Shown piece by piece: positions 13,923 through 15,433 of a stretch of DNA of 15,433 nucleotides. The notes beneath the pieces were generated by a model, which was not told where the DNA came from, did no database searches, and worked only from the letters and a program-made list of their open reading frames with translations. The position numbers and the translations under genes were made by a program. This DNA comes from an uncultured Brevibacterium sp. (lineage in GTDB: Bacteria; Actinomycetota; Actinomycetes; Actinomycetales; Brevibacteriaceae): positions 1 through 15,433 of the forward strand of contig CABTZC010000015.1 of NCBI GenBank assembly GCA_902489185.1, in the 5' to 3' direction. Each line of letters begins with the position of its first letter. The first letter of the stretch is position 1.

Positions 13923-14678
13923 CTAAAATGCGGCCACTGCCGACACGAGGATGGCCGCCAGGTGGCACCCGTACCCAATCACGGTCGCGGTGTGGAAGAT
14001 TTCGTGAAAACCGAACTGTGCAGGAAACGGGTTGGGGCGCTTCAAACCGTAAATGACCGCACCTGTGATGTAGGAAGCCCCTCCGATCACAATGAGGATT
14101 CCTGCGGCCAGATTGTGCATCCACATGGACGGGATGAAACCAATTCCGGCGATTCCAATACCGATGTAGACGGGGACGAAAAGCCAGCGTGGTGCGCTGA
14201 TCCAGATGAGGCGGAAAATCACGCCCAAGATTGCGCCTGTCCAGATGATGCCCAAAAGCCACCACGACGCTGGCGGGTCCAACAGCAGCACGGCAAGTGG
14301 TGTGTACGTTCCGGCCGTGATGAGGAAAATATTCGCGTGGTCGAGTCGGCGCAACAAAATGCGCACGCGGACACGCCACGAACCCCGGTGGTACATGGCG
14401 GACGTGCCAAAGAGCATCATGCCTGTGATGGCGAAAATTGCGGAGGCTAAACGTGACAGGATTGTGGGGCACAAAATGACAGCGGCCAGTCCGCCAAGGA
14501 CGGCCAAAGGAAACGCTCCTGCGTGAATCCAACCACGCCAACTGGGGCGGATCTCCATAAACCGGGTGATGTCAACGCGCAAATTGCGCAATCGGCGGGC
14601 GCGTTGAGAGTTTGCTGCCGCTATTCTTCGGTCAGTTTTTCTGTCATTAACCGGATCGAGTGTGTCATGAGCGCCCAT
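13923..14678 (-). CDS. Hemolysin III / TrhA family membrane protein (PAQR superfamily)
   Basis: A seven-helix integral membrane protein of 251 residues. Family motifs are SAMYH in the early helices, RRLDHANIFLITAGTYTP after helix three and FGFHEIFHTATVIG near the end; the His, Asp and Ser of these motifs form the presumed metal site of PAQR-like hydrolases. The bacterial members were named for hemolysis but are now linked to membrane-lipid or fluidity homeostasis. The start is ATG 14678, with an N-terminal hydrophilic extension of about 45 residues before the first helix. A later ATG (residue 41) would also keep the fold. TAGAAT six bases before the chosen ATG could give a leaderless mRNA. 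The position matches Rv1085c. Confidence 0.9.
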   Translation of the reverse strand: MGAHDTLDPVNDRKTDRRIAAANSQRARRLRNLRVDITRFMEIRPSWRGWIHAGAFPLAVLGGLAAVILCPTILSRLASAIFAITGMMLFGTSAMYHRGSWRVRVRILLRRLDHANIFLITAGTYTPLAVLLLDPPASWWLLGIIWTGAILGVIFRLIWISAPRWLFVPVYIGIGIAGIGFIPSMWMHNLAAGILIVIGGASYITGAVIYGLKRPNPFPAQFGFHEIFHTATVIGYGCHLAAILVSAVAAF

Positions 14679-14765
14679 ATACCTATTCTAGGTGTTGCGC
14701 CTGGTGCCTCAGACTCGGCCCATGCTCAAGTTATACAGTAGTGGTAGAGAACGTGAGGAGGGCGA
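14679..14765. promoter_or_regulatory. Divergent promoter region, hemolysin III gene / cis-prenyltransferase gene
   Basis: The 87-base gap between divergent genes holds a minus-strand -10, TAGAAT (14690-14685), six bases before the hemolysin III ATG. A plus-strand -10, TACAGT (14734-14739) within TTATACAGT, would start near 14746 and leave a 20-base leader carrying GAGGAGGG. Neither has a clear -35. Confidence 0.4.
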
Positions 14766-15433
14766 GTGCGCAGGCAAATCGCAGGCTGGCTGTATCGGTT
14801 GTACAACCGTCAGATTGTGCGCGAACTCGCCCCGTCTGACCGCATTCCACGACATGTGGGTGTGATTACCGACGGCAACCGCAGATGGGCCAAAGAATTT
14901 GGCGCCACCACTGAACAAGGGCATCGGGCAGGAGCCCAAAAGATTGTTGAGTTTCTGGGCTGGTGCGATGAAATTGGCGTTGAAGTGGTCACCCTGTACG
15001 TGCTGTCGCGGGAAAATCTTCAACGCACGCCGGCCGAAGTTGAGGCTCTGGTCGCCATCATCTCTGACATGGTTGAACAGATCGCTCAATCAGACAAGTA
15101 CGCCGTGAACCTGGTGGGCGATTTGAGCGTTTTACCGGAGGCGTTGAGGGCCCGCCTAGAATCTGCACAAGAGAGGTCGCGTGCGGGACGTCCTCGCGTC
15201 CACGTTAACGTGGCTGTGGGGTATGGCGGACGCCAAGAAATCGTGAATGCGATCAAGTCGTATTTGCGAGCAGAATCCGCCGCCGGAACCAGCATGGAAG
15301 ATGCCATTAACGCGCTCACAGAAGAACGCTTGGCGGAACACCTGTATACCAAGGGCCAGCCGGACCCTGATCTCATCATCCGATCCTCCGGAGAACAGCG
15401 GTTAAGTGGCTTCCTTATCTGGCAAAGTGCGTA
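14766..15433 (+). CDS. Short-chain cis-prenyltransferase (Z-FPP synthase-like, Rv1086 type), 3'-truncated by window edge
   Basis: Condenses isopentenyl diphosphate with an allylic diphosphate in cis geometry, a step toward the polyprenyl phosphate lipid carrier. The start is GTG 14766 with GAGGAGGG four bases upstream; 222 residues are present of roughly 250. The catalytic Asp36 lies in ITDGNRRW, followed by GHRAGAQKI, YVLSRENLQR (78-87), HVNVAVGYGGRQEI and the C-terminal signature RSSGEQRLSGFLIWQSAY at the edge. The N-terminal LYRLYNRQ and LSRENLQR segments resemble Rv1086, the short-chain enzyme, rather than the long-chain UppS (YAFSTENW). The locus also matches Rv1086. Annotation pipelines may simply call it isoprenyl transferase (uppS). 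Confidence 0.92.
   Translation, partial: MRRQIAGWLYRLYNRQIVRELAPSDRIPRHVGVITDGNRRWAKEFGATTEQGHRAGAQKIVEFLGWCDEIGVEVVTLYVLSRENLQRTPAEVEALVAIISDMVEQIAQSDKYAVNLVGDLSVLPEALRARLESAQERSRAGRPRVHVNVAVGYGGRQEIVNAIKSYLRAESAAGTSMEDAINALTEERLAEHLYTKGQPDPDLIIRSSGEQRLSGFLIWQSA

Noticed and set aside
13702..14541. A 279-codon open frame on the minus strand overlapping the hemolysin III gene and the small membrane protein gene
   Set aside because: Its product is an Arg/His/Pro-rich shadow with no domain pattern or ribosome site, while the overlapping frame encodes a clear seven-helix protein.
1..15433. CRISPR arrays, insertion sequences, tRNA or rRNA genes, toxin-antitoxin or defence modules
   Set aside because: No direct-repeat arrays, transposase motifs, tRNA-like cloverleafs or defence-type domains were seen; all long frames are accounted for by housekeeping genes.

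Overview
The window looks like ordinary chromosomal core sequence from an actinobacterium of moderate G+C. The evidence is a WhiB1-type Fe-S regulator, a mycothiol S-conjugate amidase (Mca), an AccA3-type biotinylated acyl-CoA carboxylase subunit, a PdtaS-type histidine kinase, a ~180-kDa-class NAD-glutamate dehydrogenase and a DUF4307 protein. The genus cannot be named from sequence alone; a Micrococcales/Actinomycetales-like mycothiol producer is the best guess. I see no insertion sequence, phage gene, CRISPR array, tRNA or rRNA, and no gene-free stretch longer than about 250 bases.

Layout. 1-3269 (+): C-terminal two thirds of the large NAD-dependent glutamate dehydrogenase, cut by the left edge. 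3273-4739 (+): pdtaS, 3 bases downstream and probably cotranscribed. 4760-5008 (-): whiB1, convergent with pdtaS as in Mycobacterium tuberculosis (Rv3219/Rv3220c). 5009-5254: divergent control region. 5255-6685 (+): an LpdA-type flavoprotein lacking the redox cysteines. 6695-6736: a perfect bidirectional hairpin. 6750-8492 (-): accA3. 8578-9252 (-): maf. 9255-10121 (-): a membrane-anchored SGNH-fold protein with a degraded active site, coupled to maf. 10164-11510 (+): an AI-2E-family transporter. 11517-11566: a second perfect bidirectional hairpin.

The right third (11573-15433) reproduces the M. tuberculosis Rv1080c-Rv1086 block: greA (-), DUF4307 membrane protein (-), mca (+), small membrane protein (+, ATGA overlap with mca), hemolysin III/TrhA (-) and a short-chain cis-prenyltransferase (+, cut by the right edge). 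The thioredoxin-fold gene Rv1084 of that block is absent.

Functionally the window mixes nitrogen/carbon metabolism (glutamate dehydrogenase, acyl-CoA carboxylase), redox and thiol defence (WhiB1, LpdA, Mca), two-component sensing (PdtaS; the PdtaR partner is not here), nucleotide-pool housekeeping (Maf), transcription fidelity (GreA) and isoprenoid synthesis. No convincing undescribed system is visible. The points most worth a second look are a compact divergent promoter whose two elements overlap and may give leaderless mRNAs (10119-10166), the SGNH protein lacking two catalytic blocks, and the conserved but unexplained linkage of mca, a small membrane protein, TrhA and the short-chain cis-prenyltransferase.
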